From Pontixanthobacter aquaemixtae (GTDB taxonomy: Bacteria > Pseudomonadota > Alphaproteobacteria > Sphingomonadales > Sphingomonadaceae), in assembly GCF_009827395.1 (NCBI RefSeq), contig NZ_WTYX01000001.1:1617722-1681721 (forward strand): DNA of 64,000 bases, written 5' to 3'. Made by a program: the position numbers and the translations under genes. Of the stretch, positions 46,061 through 55,712 are shown piece by piece. Below the pieces are notes generated by a model. The model saw only the letters and a program-made list of their open reading frames with translations. It ran no database searches and was not told the origin of the DNA. Numbering within the stretch: the first letter of the stretch is position 1; each line of letters starts with the position of its first letter.

Positions 46061-46094
46061 AAAAAAGGGGCTGCCCGACCGGACAGCCCCCTTT
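46061..46094. terminator. Bidirectional terminator between the phosphoesterase and ndk
   Basis: Stem ggggctg/cagcccc with short interruptions and inner cc/gg pairs, flanked by aaaaaa on the left and ttt on the right. It fits transcripts converging from both sides (44624 gene and ndk). Confidence 0.85.
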
Positions 46095-46118
46095 GTGCAT
46101 CGTCAAAGAGATGGCGGC

Positions 46119-46541
46119 TTAGCCGACGATTTCGTCTTCGTTGAAGAAGAATGCGATTTCGATTGCGGCGTTTTCGTCGCTGTCGCTGCCGTGGACCGTA
46201 TTGGCTTCGAGGCTCTCGGCCAATTCCTTGCGGATGGTGCCGGGGGCCGCGTCAGCCGGATTGGTCGCGCCCATGATGTCGCGGTTGCGCTGCATGGCGT
46301 TTTCGCCTTCGAGAACCTGCACCACAACCGGGCCGCTGATCATGAAATCGACCAGTTCACCAAAGAAGGGGCGTTCCTTGTGAACCGCGTAGAAGCCTTC
46401 GGCTTGTTCGCGAGTCATGTGAATGCGCTTCGAAGCGACAACGCGCAGGCCGGCTTCTTCCAGCATCGCGGTGACTTTACCGGTCAGATTACGACGTGTG
46501 GCATCGGGTTTGATGATCGAAAATGTGCGGGTGCCCGCCAT
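46119..46541 (-). CDS. ndk: Nucleoside diphosphate kinase
   Basis: 140-residue enzyme that equilibrates (d)NDPs with ATP. The phosphohistidine lies in NTVHGSDS, preceded by [20 protein letters not shown] and the [20 protein letters not shown] fold; all are invariant NDK segments. Length is standard. Start at 46539-46541. Converges on the phosphoesterase across a shared terminator. Confidence 0.98.
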   Translation of the reverse strand: MAGTRTFSIIKPDATRRNLTGKVTAMLEEAGLRVVASKRIHMTREQAEGFYAVHKERPFFGELVDFMISGPVVVQVLEGENAMQRNRDIMGATNPADAAPGTIRKELAESLEANTVHGSDSDENAAIEIAFFFNEDEIVG

Positions 46542-46659
46542 GTGAAATTCCTTGCATTTGGATAGGGGATAATATTGTTGCGCGCGCCCCTAGCCGCGCC
46601 GGCGCGCAACCGCAAGTATTCCTGTTTCAGGCGCTAAAGCGGCAGGCGCGAGTTGCGCG

Positions 46660-47157
46660 CTAATTGATCCCTTCGCCAACCATCATTTGCGCGGTGGTTT
46701 CGCCATCTTTCTCGTTGGCGTTGACCGAGAAGACCTTGTCGCCCTCGCCCTTGCCGGCAAGCATCGTGCCCTGCGCGGTTTTCATTTCCATTTCGATTTT
46801 CACGCCAGCCGCTTCGGCTTGCTTGCGATAATAGCTGACAATATCGGCGGCTTTATCGCCCGAGGTAAAGATGATCATCGAGCCCTTGCCATCGGCCTGA
46901 TTGAAGGTCGTATTGGTCACGACTTTCGCGCCGGGATAGAGCGAAAATCCATCGGGCAGATCCACTTCGACATCCGCGCCGGAGCGAATTTTTGCCGTTC
47001 CATCCTCGGTTTCAATCGTGGCGTTGGTTTCTCCGCTCGACGTATCGACCGAATATTCGACCTTTTCGCCATTGTCGGTTTCGTAGCTGCCCGAGCGTTC
47101 GGAACCGCATGCCGAAACGAGTGCCATGCTGGCCGCAGCAAAAATAATGCGCTTCAT
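46660..47157 (-). CDS. Small lipoprotein, unknown function
   Basis: 165-residue protein with signal peptide and lipobox (MKRIIFAAASMALVSACGSE, cysteine at 17). Most of the mature chain is acidic; beta-rich (SYETDNGEKVEYSVDTSSGETN, LPDGFSLYPGAKVVTNT) with a helix IVSYYRKQAEAAGVKIE. ggaggg lies seven bases upstream of the ATG at 47157, so this start is preferred over a long upstream extension. The LYPGAKVV element is seen in other sphingomonad lipoproteins but function is unknown. Confidence 0.82.
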   Translation of the reverse strand: MKRIIFAAASMALVSACGSERSGSYETDNGEKVEYSVDTSSGETNATIETEDGTAKIRSGADVEVDLPDGFSLYPGAKVVTNTTFNQADGKGSMIIFTSGDKAADIVSYYRKQAEAAGVKIEMEMKTAQGTMLAGKGEGDKVFSVNANEKDGETTAQMMVGEGIN

Positions 47158-47257
47158 AAGTTTCCCTCCATTGTCCTCTCCGTCTGTCCGGAAAGGCGCC
47201 TCCGCTAGGCAGTCTAAACGCTCTGCCCGCGCGAGCCAAGGCCAGCTGCGCGCCCGG

Positions 47258-47695
47258 TCAGCCCATTTCGCGCCATTTGCCGCCTTCCTGTTTCCAGAAA
47301 TGCCGCTCCATCGCGTCGCCCTTGCCAAGCGAGGACCAACAGGCGCGCGCTTCTTGCAGACGGTCATCGCCGAACAGCAGGAATGCGCGTTCAAATCCGG
47401 ATGTATCATCGCGCCAAACGCCGTCGGCCAGCACGACAAATTTTGCCTCATTGGGCGCGGTCATCTGGTCCGACAGCAAGACCGGCTGGCGCGCCTCATA
47501 CGCTTCGCCAGCCTTGCCATGCGCCAGAAAAGCCTCGGGCGCGGTCTCCCACAATTGCTTGTCGATCCGGTCCAGTTGTTCCGCATCGTCCGAAACCACC
47601 AGCAATCTTTCGCCCGCCTGCTTGGTCGCACGCGCCAGCAAGGGGACGACCAGTTCCGCCGGATCGCGGCTCAGCTGATAGAAATCGACGCGCAT
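47258..47695 (-). CDS. holC: DNA polymerase III subunit chi
   Basis: 145-residue subunit that joins the clamp loader to SSB. MRVDFYQLSRDPAELVVPLLARATKQAGERLLVVS and the central DRIDKQLWETAPEAFLAHG segment are recognisable HolC family sequence, with a C-terminal KQEGGKWREMG. Start at 47693-47695 is the only plausible one. It follows pepA on the same strand with 13 bases between, the same pair that occurs in many alphaproteobacteria. Confidence 0.92.
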   Translation of the reverse strand: MRVDFYQLSRDPAELVVPLLARATKQAGERLLVVSDDAEQLDRIDKQLWETAPEAFLAHGKAGEAYEARQPVLLSDQMTAPNEAKFVVLADGVWRDDTSGFERAFLLFGDDRLQEARACWSSLGKGDAMERHFWKQEGGKWREMG

Positions 47696-47708
47696 CAGCC
47701 CGGATTGC

Positions 47709-49169
47709 CTATCCTTCGCAGTTTTCGCGCACGAAATTGTCGATCAGGCGGACACCATATCCGGTTGCGCCCTTATCGTAAGTCGGGCCGGGTTTGTCTG
47801 CCCATACGGTTCCCGCAATATCGCAATGCGCCCACGGCGTGTCGTCCATGATGAAGCGCTGGAGGAATTGCGCAGCGGTGATCGAACCCGCGCCTTTGCC
47901 GCCGATATTCTGCATATCCGCAATCGGGCTGTTGATCTGCTTATCATAAGCGGGGCTCAGCGGCAGACGCCACAACTTGTCGCCGCTGCTCTTGCCCGAA
48001 GCGAGGAGTTTCTCCGACAAATCATCATTGTTGGAAAACAGGCCCGCATGTTCATTGCCAAGCGAGATTATGATCGCGCCGGTCAGCGTTGCAAAGTCGA
48101 CAATCTGTTTGGGCGCGAATTCTTTCTGCGTCCAATGCAACGCATCGCATAGCACCAGCCGGCCCTCTGCATCTGTGTTGAGAACTTCGATCGTCTGCCC
48201 CGACATCGACGTAACCACATCGCCCGGACGCATCGCGCGGCCATCGGGCATGTTTTCAACCAGCCCGACCACGCCGACCACATTGGCCTTGGCCTTGCGT
48301 TTCACCATGGCCAGCATCGCGCCGACAACCGCGCCCGAGCCGCCCATATCGAATTTCATATCGCCCATGCCGGGCCCGGGCTTCAGCGAAATACCGCCCG
48401 TATCGAAACACACGCCTTTGCCGACAAAAGCGGTCGGCTTTTCACCTTCTGCGCCGCCGTTCCAACGGATCGCGAGCATGCGCGACGGTTGTTCCGAGCC
48501 CAGACCAACGCCGAGCAGCGCGCCCATGCCCAGCTCTTCCATTTGCGCATCGTCGAGCACGATCAATTCCGCACCGGTGCCAGCAAATTTCTCCTGGCAC
48601 TTTTCGACAAAGCTGACCGGGAAAAGCACATTGGCGGGCTCTGCAACCAGATCGCGAGTGAACTCGACGCCTTCTGCAACCGCGCAGGCATCTTCCCATG
48701 CCGCATCGGTCCCGTCGGGCGCACCGACCACGGTGACTTGATCGAGCGAGACCTTCTGTTCTTCCTTCAACCGCGTGCGATAGGCATCATGCCGCCAGCC
48801 GCGAAGCCGCAGTCCCAGCAGAAGCGAAGCCGTTTCAGCCGCGTCCAACCCGCTCCCATTCAGGTCGAGAACCAGCGATTTTTCGCCCGATGTCAGATAT
48901 TTTGCGGTCAGCGCAGCACCGGCTTTTTCCAGATTGGCGCCGCGCGCATCGACATCCTTCTTGCCGGCACCCGCGATCGCCACGCGAACAACCGCGCCAC
49001 CGCGTTCAACAAAGCCTTCGAAACATTGGCCGGGATTACCTTTGAAGCGCGCAGCATCGGCCCCTTCGACCAGCGCTTTTTCCAATCCATCTGGTGTCTT
49101 GCCCTTATCGGCAATATGCGCGACGAGGCGCGCGTTTGATGGAACAGTGTCTGAAAAAGTGATCTTCAT
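47709..49169 (-). CDS. pepA: Leucyl aminopeptidase
   Basis: 486-residue M17 dizinc aminopeptidase. The metal and catalytic residues lie in VGKGVCFDTGGISLKPG (Lys and Asp), KFDMGGSGAV, and NTDAEGRLVL, the M17 signature. N-terminal substrate-controlling domain before about residue 150. Start at 49167-49169 follows a tggaga ribosome binding site; the long in-frame upstream extension runs antisense to lptD and is rejected. Likely cytosolic and hexameric. Divergent from lptD. Confidence 0.95.
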   Translation of the reverse strand: MKITFSDTVPSNARLVAHIADKGKTPDGLEKALVEGADAARFKGNPGQCFEGFVERGGAVVRVAIAGAGKKDVDARGANLEKAGAALTAKYLTSGEKSLVLDLNGSGLDAAETASLLLGLRLRGWRHDAYRTRLKEEQKVSLDQVTVVGAPDGTDAAWEDACAVAEGVEFTRDLVAEPANVLFPVSFVEKCQEKFAGTGAELIVLDDAQMEELGMGALLGVGLGSEQPSRMLAIRWNGGAEGEKPTAFVGKGVCFDTGGISLKPGPGMGDMKFDMGGSGAVVGAMLAMVKRKAKANVVGVVGLVENMPDGRAMRPGDVVTSMSGQTIEVLNTDAEGRLVLCDALHWTQKEFAPKQIVDFATLTGAIIISLGNEHAGLFSNNDDLSEKLLASGKSSGDKLWRLPLSPAYDKQINSPIADMQNIGGKGAGSITAAQFLQRFIMDDTPWAHCDIAGTVWADKPGPTYDKGATGYGVRLIDNFVRENCEG

Positions 49170-49281
49170 GGGATCTCCACAATGCAATTTCGATGCGCAT
49201 GTCGCGCAAAAAAGGGCCCGGCAAACTATGTCGCCAAGGATTGGAATTGCGATTACGCGCGGGCGGTGCGATAGGCAAGCC

Positions 49282-51672
49282 ATGCCCCCGCACCGGATTG
49301 ACCTGTCTGAACTGCCTGTGACCGCGAGAATCGCGGATTCCATTTTTTCTGGTATCGGTTTTGCCATCGGTTCGGGCATCCGTGCGCGGCTGCACAAGGG
49401 CATTTCCACGGGCGCAGCGGCGATTGCCCTGTCGGCAGGATTCGCGGGCGCGGCGCATGCGCAGAATGAAGCTGCACCGGACGTCGGCGTTGATCCGGCC
49501 ATGGTTGAACCGGCGGAACAAGACACCGGCGAAACCGCTGCTCCCCCTGCACAATCACCTGCAACGCAGCAGATCGATTTTGAAGCTGATGATCTCGCCT
49601 ATGATTCCGTGGCCGACATTGTCACCGCTTCGGGCAATGTGATTCTGCGCAGCGAAGACCGCTCTGTCCGGGCAGAGCAGGTTACGTGGAACCGCAGAAC
49701 TGGTATTATCGTTGGATCGGGCGATGTCCGCTTTGTCGATGAAGACGGCAATCAGGTTTATACCAGCCGGATCGAACTGACCGACGAATTTGAAGCCGGT
49801 GCGATGGAAGAATTACTGCTTGCCCTGCGTGAGGGCGGGCGGCTGGCGGCGCGCGGCGGCGCACGGCAGGAAGACGGATCGATCATTCTCACCGACGCAG
49901 CCTACAGCGCCTGCGCGGTGATTGACCCGGAAAATTGCAGCAAGGACCCGAGCTGGCGGATCACCGCGGACCGGGTAACCTACACTCCGCAAGACAAGAA
50001 AGTCCGCTTTCGCGGCGCCTATCTGGAATTGTTCGGCCAGCGCTTGTTGCCGCTTCCCGGGCTTTCGATCCGGACCGATGGCCGCGCGGTTTCGGGCATA
50101 ACGGTCCCGAATTTCCGGGTGTCCGAATCCAACGGGATCGAAGTCCAGGGCGGCTATTACTGGCGCCTTGCGGAAAACAAGGACCTGTCTGCGCAGGCCT
50201 ATGTCTTCACCGAAGCGCCGCCGATGGTTTCCGCGCAGTGGCGCCATCTGGCGAGCGAGGGCGCTTATCAGATCACCGGTTACGCCACGGCGAGCAGCCG
50301 CATCGGCATTTTGGGTACGGCCCCCACCGCGCAAAACGACCCGCGCGGCTATCTGTTCGCCAATGGCAAGTTCCAGTTCACTCCGAAATGGAGCCTGACC
50401 AGCTCCATCCGCGTGGCCAGCGACCGCACTTTCTTGCGCCGCTACGATATTAGCCGCGATGACCGGCTGCGCTCGACCGTCAATGTCGAGCGTATTTCGG
50501 AGACCTCCTATCTCTCCATCGCCGGGTGGGCCACGCAAACATTGCGCGTGAATGCGCCGCAGGGCCAAGTGCCGGTGGCGCTGCCTGTGGTCGATTACCG
50601 CAAGCGTTTTGCCGATCCGGCGGGCCTCGGCGGCAATCTCGAATTGCAGCTCAACACTCTGGCGATAACCCGCGATGAAGGGCAGGACACACAGCGCGCC
50701 TTTGCCGGTGCGCGATGGGATTTGCGCCGCCTTACCAATCTGGGGCAAGTCGTCACGCTGACCGGGATGGTTCGCGGCGATGTCTATCACAGCAGCGACA
50801 ACGCGCTGACCAACACCGCCATCTATCGCGGCAATCCGGGCTGGGAAACGCGCGGCATCGCGCTGGCCGCACTCGATTTCGAATGGCCATTTGTCGGTGA
50901 AGCGCTGGGCGGAACGCAGGTGCTAACACCGCGCGTCCAGATCGTTGCCAGCCCGCCCATTCGCAATCTCGCGGTCCCGAACGAGGATGCGCGGGCGGTC
51001 GATCTGGAAGATTCCAACCTGTTCGCGCTCAACCGCTTCCCGGGATATGACCGGATCGAAGACGGCGTGCGCGTAACTTACGGATTCGATTGGGAATTGC
51101 AGCGACCAAGCTGGCGCGTCAAAGCAACGTTCGGTCAATCGTACCGGCTCGGCAAGGACCAGAACGTGCTGATCGACGGCACGGGTTTGAGCGAGCGGGT
51201 GTCCGACTTTGTCGGACGGACGGAGGTGCGATATCGCGATTTCCTCAAAGTCACGCATCGCTACCGGCTGGACAAGGACAATCTCGCTTTCCGCCGCAAC
51301 GAATTTGATGCAACAATCGGATCGCGGCAAACCTATGCCGAAATCGGCTATCTCCGCCTCAACCGCGATATCGCCGCCGGGATCGAAGATTTGCAAGACC
51401 GCGAAGAATTGCGTGTCGCCTCCCGCGTCGCCTTTGCCAAATATTGGTCATTGTTCGGCTCTGCCGTGCTCAACCTGACCGATTTCGAGGAAGACCCGTC
51501 TTTCACGTCCGACGGTTTCGAGCCTGTGCGCACGCGGCTTGGTGTCGCCTATCGCGATGACTGCCTCGAGCTGGGCGTCACCTGGCGGCGCGATTATGTC
51601 ACCTCGGGCGATGCCCAGCGCGGCAACACCTTCCAGTTCTATTTCTCGTTGCGCAATCTCGGTTTCCGCTGA
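49282..51672 (+). CDS. lptD: LPS-assembly protein LptD
   Basis: 796-residue outer-membrane beta-barrel that inserts lipopolysaccharide. After an unusually long N-terminal part the signal sequence (about residues 39-60, GAAAIALSAGFAGAAHA) precedes an OstA/LptA-like periplasmic domain (IDFEADDLAYDSVADIVTASGNVILRSEDRSVRAEQVTWNRR), then the LptD C-terminal domain with many amphipathic strands, closing with F at the last-but-one position (NLGFR). The ATG at 49282 is used; a shorter start nearer the signal peptide is possible. Leads the lptD-surA-pdxA-rsmA set. Confidence 0.93.
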   Translation: MPPHRIDLSELPVTARIADSIFSGIGFAIGSGIRARLHKGISTGAAAIALSAGFAGAAHAQNEAAPDVGVDPAMVEPAEQDTGETAAPPAQSPATQQIDFEADDLAYDSVADIVTASGNVILRSEDRSVRAEQVTWNRRTGIIVGSGDVRFVDEDGNQVYTSRIELTDEFEAGAMEELLLALREGGRLAARGGARQEDGSIILTDAAYSACAVIDPENCSKDPSWRITADRVTYTPQDKKVRFRGAYLELFGQRLLPLPGLSIRTDGRAVSGITVPNFRVSESNGIEVQGGYYWRLAENKDLSAQAYVFTEAPPMVSAQWRHLASEGAYQITGYATASSRIGILGTAPTAQNDPRGYLFANGKFQFTPKWSLTSSIRVASDRTFLRRYDISRDDRLRSTVNVERISETSYLSIAGWATQTLRVNAPQGQVPVALPVVDYRKRFADPAGLGGNLELQLNTLAITRDEGQDTQRAFAGARWDLRRLTNLGQVVTLTGMVRGDVYHSSDNALTNTAIYRGNPGWETRGIALAALDFEWPFVGEALGGTQVLTPRVQIVASPPIRNLAVPNEDARAVDLEDSNLFALNRFPGYDRIEDGVRVTYGFDWELQRPSWRVKATFGQSYRLGKDQNVLIDGTGLSERVSDFVGRTEVRYRDFLKVTHRYRLDKDNLAFRRNEFDATIGSRQTYAEIGYLRLNRDIAAGIEDLQDREELRVASRVAFAKYWSLFGSAVLNLTDFEEDPSFTSDGFEPVRTRLGVAYRDDCLELGVTWRRDYVTSGDAQRGNTFQFYFSLRNLGFR

Positions 51673-51847
51673 TCCATCCGGCGCGAAAATCACTGGGCCG
51701 GAGAACCGGTGAGATTATGAGCAATCGCATTGGCATCGCGAGGCAAACCGGCTATCCGGCATTTCACTCAGCTTTGGTTCAGCCAAAAATAGTAAATCTG
51801 GCGGCAACCCAAGGCGTGACTGATTGCGCTGCAAACGGATTTTACAT

Positions 51848-53194
51848 GTGATTTATTCGAATTTTTCCAAGGCTTTCTCTGCATTTGCTGCGCTGACCTT
51901 TGCGGCCAGCCCGATTGCTGTCCAGGCACAAGCTGCCCCGGGTGCGACCCCGTCGAATGCGCTCAACATTCCAACCGATGGGCCGTCGTTGGCGCAGAAC
52001 GACCCCAATAATCGCTCGGCAACCGCAGTGGTGAACGGCACCATCATTACCGGAACCGATGTCGATCACCGCGTGGCTTTGCTGGTGGCGGCATCTCAGG
52101 GTGAACTGCCACCAGAAGAACTGGCGCGTGTGCGCGCTCAGGTTTTGCGCAACCTGATCGACGAAACCCTGCAGATCCAGGAATCCGCAGTGCAGGAAAT
52201 GCCTGTTTCGGATGAAGAGGTGAACCAGCGTTACAACCGCGTTGCGGCCCAGAATTTCAGCACCGACCCTCAGCAAATGGACCGGTACCTTCTGGGCATC
52301 GGATCCTCTCCGGCATCGCTCAAGCGGCAGATTCGCGGTGAGATCGCTTGGACCAATGTCGTGCGCCGCAACATCACCCCGTTCGTGAATGTTTCCGAAG
52401 AGGAAGTCCGCGAAGAACTGGCCCGCCGCGCTTCGCAAAGAGGGACCGAGGAATATCGTATCGGTGAAATCTATCTGAGTGCCACGCCGGAGAATGCGCA
52501 AGCTGTCGCCAACAACGCGCAGCAGATGATCGCGCAATTGCAGCAAGGCGGGAATTTTCAGGCCTATGCCCGTCAATTCTCCGAATCATCCAGCGCTGCG
52601 CAAGGCGGCGATTTGGGCTTTTTGAAGCTGAACACGCTGCCGGTGGCAATGGCCGAGCAAGCCCGCACGATGCAGCCGGGCCAGCTGGTCGGCCCGTTCG
52701 AAATTCCCGGCGGATTGATGATCATGGTGCTGATCGACAAGAAACGGATCGGCATGGCTGATCCGCGCGATGCGATGCTCGATCTGAAGCAAATCTCGAT
52801 CGGTTTTGCCCCGGGTACGACCGAAGATCAGGCGCGCGTCCGGCTGGAATCCTTCACCAATGCTGTCGCTTCGATGCGCGGCTGCGGCGATGCCGAAGCA
52901 GTGGCCGCGACAATCGGCGCGCAAGTGGTCGGAAACGAGATCACCGCGCGCGATGTGCCCGAACAATTGCAGGCCTCGCTGCTAACTTTGCAAGTCGGCC
53001 AGGCTACCGAGCCATTCGGTTCGCTGGCCGATGGCGTGCGCGTGCTGATGCTGTGCGGACGCGATGATCCGCAGGACGTGCAGGACGCCGATTTCGATAC
53101 GGTCATGCAAGAGAAGGAAGAGGAGCGGATCCAGAAACGCGCCCAACGCTATCTCCGTGACCTGCGCAACGACGCCTATATCGAGTACAATTGA
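51848..53194 (+). CDS. surA: SurA-like periplasmic peptidyl-prolyl isomerase
   Basis: 448-residue chaperone/isomerase for outer-membrane proteins. Signal peptide from MIYSNFSKAFSAFAALTFAASP; SurA N-terminal domain (VNGTIITGTDVDHRVALLVAASQGE); first parvulin domain (YRIGEIYLSATPENAQ, FSESSSAAQGGDLGFLKLN, GPFEIPGGLMIMVLIDKK) is intact; a second parvulin-like part is degenerate. The start is GTG at 51848; an in-frame TTG at 51824 would give a longer basic n-region and cannot be excluded. The stop overlaps the pdxA start by 4 bases (TTGA). Confidence 0.9.
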   Translation: MIYSNFSKAFSAFAALTFAASPIAVQAQAAPGATPSNALNIPTDGPSLAQNDPNNRSATAVVNGTIITGTDVDHRVALLVAASQGELPPEELARVRAQVLRNLIDETLQIQESAVQEMPVSDEEVNQRYNRVAAQNFSTDPQQMDRYLLGIGSSPASLKRQIRGEIAWTNVVRRNITPFVNVSEEEVREELARRASQRGTEEYRIGEIYLSATPENAQAVANNAQQMIAQLQQGGNFQAYARQFSESSSAAQGGDLGFLKLNTLPVAMAEQARTMQPGQLVGPFEIPGGLMIMVLIDKKRIGMADPRDAMLDLKQISIGFAPGTTEDQARVRLESFTNAVASMRGCGDAEAVAATIGAQVVGNEITARDVPEQLQASLLTLQVGQATEPFGSLADGVRVLMLCGRDDPQDVQDADFDTVMQEKEEERIQKRAQRYLRDLRNDAYIEYN

Positions 53195-54198
53195 GCTCTG
53201 CCCCGCTCCCGCTGGCAGTCTCTTTGGGCGATCCTGCGGGGATCGGGCCGGAACTGATCGCGCGCATCTGGTCAGCACGCCATGACGCAGCGCAGCTGCT
53301 TACCCCTTTCTTCGTGAATGGCGGCGGGCGCGTGCTGGATGATGTTCTGGGCGCTGGCGGCACCGTTGCGATCATTGATGACCCGTCCGAAGCCGCGGAG
53401 GTTTTCGGCGAGTATCTGCCCGTATTGGGGCGCGATACGATGGCCTATCGCCCCGGCAATCCGGACGAGGAAGGCGCGGCGCTGTCGCTCCATTCGCTCG
53501 CCGAAGCAACGCGCCATGCCTTGCTCGGCGCAGCAAGCGCGGTGGTCACCGCGCCTGTGTCCAAAGCGCAGCTTGCCAAAGTCGGTTTCGAATTTCCCGG
53601 GCAGACCGAATTTCTGGCGCAAGTATGCGGGTTGGAGCCGGAAGATGCGGTGATGATGCTGGCCGGCCCCAGCCTGAAAGCGGTCCCGCTGACCGTGCAT
53701 GTTTCCATCGCCGAAGTGCCCGGCCTGCTCAGCAGCGAGCTGATCGTGCACAAGGCGCGGATCACCGCCACCGCGCTACGCCGCGATTTCGGGATTGAAC
53801 GGCCGCGCATCGCCATCGCCGGCCTCAACCCGCATGCCAGCGAAGATGGGAAATTCGGCAGCGAGGAACGCGATATCATTGCCCCGGCAATAGAGAGGCT
53901 GCGCGAAGAAGGGCTGATCGCAACCGGCCCGCATCCCGCCGACGCCCTGTTCGCGCCGCATGCGCGCGGGGGTTATGACGCGGCGCTATGCATGTATCAC
54001 GATCAGGGGCTAATCCCGGTAAAGGCTCTCGATTTCGATCAGGGCGTCAATGTCACACTGGGCCTGCCGATCATTCGCACCTCGCCCGATCACGGCACTG
54101 CATTCGACATTGCGGGCAAAGGCGTGGCCGATAGCGGCGCGATGATGGCCGCAATCGCAATGGCGGGTGAATGCGCCGCCGCCCGCGCCAATGGCTGA
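53191..54198 (+). CDS. pdxA: 4-hydroxythreonine-4-phosphate dehydrogenase
   Basis: 335-residue enzyme of pyridoxal-phosphate synthesis. [11 protein letters not shown] near the start, [10 protein letters not shown], the metal-binding [15 protein letters not shown] and [15 protein letters not shown] are all family motifs. Starts with TTG at 53191 inside the surA stop; stop at 54196-54198 overlaps the rsmA start region by 8 bases (ATGGCTGA). Such pairing indicates tight translational coupling through the operon. Confidence 0.97.
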   Translation: MSSAPLPLAVSLGDPAGIGPELIARIWSARHDAAQLLTPFFVNGGGRVLDDVLGAGGTVAIIDDPSEAAEVFGEYLPVLGRDTMAYRPGNPDEEGAALSLHSLAEATRHALLGAASAVVTAPVSKAQLAKVGFEFPGQTEFLAQVCGLEPEDAVMMLAGPSLKAVPLTVHVSIAEVPGLLSSELIVHKARITATALRRDFGIERPRIAIAGLNPHASEDGKFGSEERDIIAPAIERLREEGLIATGPHPADALFAPHARGGYDAALCMYHDQGLIPVKALDFDQGVNVTLGLPIIRTSPDHGTAFDIAGKGVADSGAMMAAIAMAGECAAARANG

Positions 54199-55018
54199 CC
54201 TCCCGCCGCTCCCGCCTTTGCGCGAAGTGATCGCCAAACACGGCCTCAGCGCGTCCAAGGCGCTGGGGCAGAATTTCCTGTTCGACGAACAATTGCTGGG
54301 CAGGATCGCGGCCATTCCGGGCGATCTCGATGACAAATCCGTGCTCGAAATCGGTCCCGGCCCGGGCGGCCTGACCCGCGCATTGCTCCGCGCCGGGGCG
54401 CGCGTCACCGCGATCGAAATGGACGAACGATGCCTGCCGGCCTTGTCCGAATTGGAAGCGGCATTTCCCGGTCAGCTAAAGGTCATCCACGGCGATGCGA
54501 TGAAAATCGATCATGGCGAATTGATCGGGGGGCCTTTCGCAGTGGTCGCCAATTTGCCGTATAATGTCGGCACTGCGCTGTTCACCAATTGGCTGGGCGG
54601 CGAAGCATGGCCGCCGCAATGGTCATCGCTGACGCTGATGTTCCAGCAGGAAGTCGCCAAGCGCATCGTCTCGCAGCCGGGCGGCAGCGCCTATGGCCGC
54701 TTGGCCGTGCTCGCCCAATGGCGCAGCACTGCAAAGCTGGCGATGAAAGTCCACCGCAGCGCTTTCACCCCGCCGCCCAAAGTGATGAGCGCGATAGTTC
54801 ATGTGACGCCCAAAGACATGCCCGATGGCGTGTCCGCAAAAGTTCTTGAGCAGATCACCGCCGCCGCATTCGGGCAACGCCGCAAAATGCTGCGCCAAAG
54901 CCTGAAAAGCGTTCGCGGCGCGCTGGACGCATTGGCGGAACTGGGCATAGACGAAACCCGCCGCGCGGAGACGCTGCAAGTTGACGAATTTGTGCAGCTG
55001 GCAAGAAAGCTCAGCTGA
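54191..55018 (+). CDS. rsmA: 16S rRNA dimethyladenosine transferase (KsgA)
   Basis: 275-residue SAM-dependent methyltransferase that dimethylates A1518/A1519 in 16S rRNA. The SAM site is [19 protein letters not shown] (motif I), [11 protein letters not shown] is the catalytic motif IV (NLPY), and the C-terminal helical domain ends with [11 protein letters not shown]. The ATG at 54191 (MADLPPLP) overlaps the pdxA stop; a GTG at 54167 is in frame but less natural. Its last 8 bases overlap the convergent M15-like gene. Confidence 0.96.
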   Translation: MADLPPLPPLREVIAKHGLSASKALGQNFLFDEQLLGRIAAIPGDLDDKSVLEIGPGPGGLTRALLRAGARVTAIEMDERCLPALSELEAAFPGQLKVIHGDAMKIDHGELIGGPFAVVANLPYNVGTALFTNWLGGEAWPPQWSSLTLMFQQEVAKRIVSQPGGSAYGRLAVLAQWRSTAKLAMKVHRSAFTPPPKVMSAIVHVTPKDMPDGVSAKVLEQITAAAFGQRRKMLRQSLKSVRGALDALAELGIDETRRAETLQVDEFVQLARKLS

Positions 55019-55697
55019 AATTCGGACACGGGCTGCTGGCTGCCGAGTAACTGTGGCCCCAGCTTCGATATCCGGTTCCGTCGATATGAAACCGCCCCGT
55101 ACCAAGTTTCGGTCTTTGCGGATCAAAATAGGCGCCGAGTCCCATCCGGCTTCGCGAGCCTGCTTGAGCATGCATCGCACATAGTTTGCGGTACAGCTGC
55201 TCTCCGCGCTGCCGGTCTGCGGTGACCAGATCGAGCGCGGAAAATGTCAGGTGCCTACTGCGGCTTACGCCGCGCAAGCAGGAATTGCCCTCGGGCGTGC
55301 GATACGATGATCGCACCTCGACTTCACCCACGGTCGGAATCACCTCGTCGCGCACCAATCGCAGCGCAGGAACGATATTCGGCCAGAGATCATCGGGAGG
55401 AACGGCGAAAGGATCAAGCACGCACTCCGCCGCATGATAGCCATCAATCCGCGTCAACTGCCAAGCGGGCACTACATCGCCAACGCCAACCGATCGGAGG
55501 TATGTTTCGAATTTCTGAAACTCGGATGCGCGATCCGGCCCTGCAACCAGCCAACGCTCGAACGCTGCTTCGCCATCAGGATCGGCTGGCTTGAACGGCT
55601 GGTCCACAAATTCCGGCGCAACTCTTGGCACCAACGCAACGCCAATGGCGATGGCGCACAGAAGAATGAGTATTGCGGGTCCAACGCGCCGAAACAT
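55011..55697 (-). CDS. Exported peptidase M15-like (D,D-carboxypeptidase-type) protein
   Basis: 228-residue protein with an N-terminal signal anchor ([17 protein letters not shown]). The M15A-type metal motif pattern is visible: SSYRTPEGN, then [13 protein letters not shown] (H and D) and RFHIDG near the C terminus (second H). This places it with VanY/DUF882-type zinc peptidases acting on peptidoglycan stem peptides. Converges on rsmA with an 8-base overlap and lies 15 bases from the glcB stop on the same strand. Confidence 0.8.
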   Translation of the reverse strand: MFRRVGPAILILLCAIAIGVALVPRVAPEFVDQPFKPADPDGEAAFERWLVAGPDRASEFQKFETYLRSVGVGDVVPAWQLTRIDGYHAAECVLDPFAVPPDDLWPNIVPALRLVRDEVIPTVGEVEVRSSYRTPEGNSCLRGVSRSRHLTFSALDLVTADRQRGEQLYRKLCAMHAQAGSRSRMGLGAYFDPQRPKLGTGRFHIDGTGYRSWGHSYSAASSPCPNFS

Positions 55698-55712
55698 CCG
55701 AGCGTTGTAGAA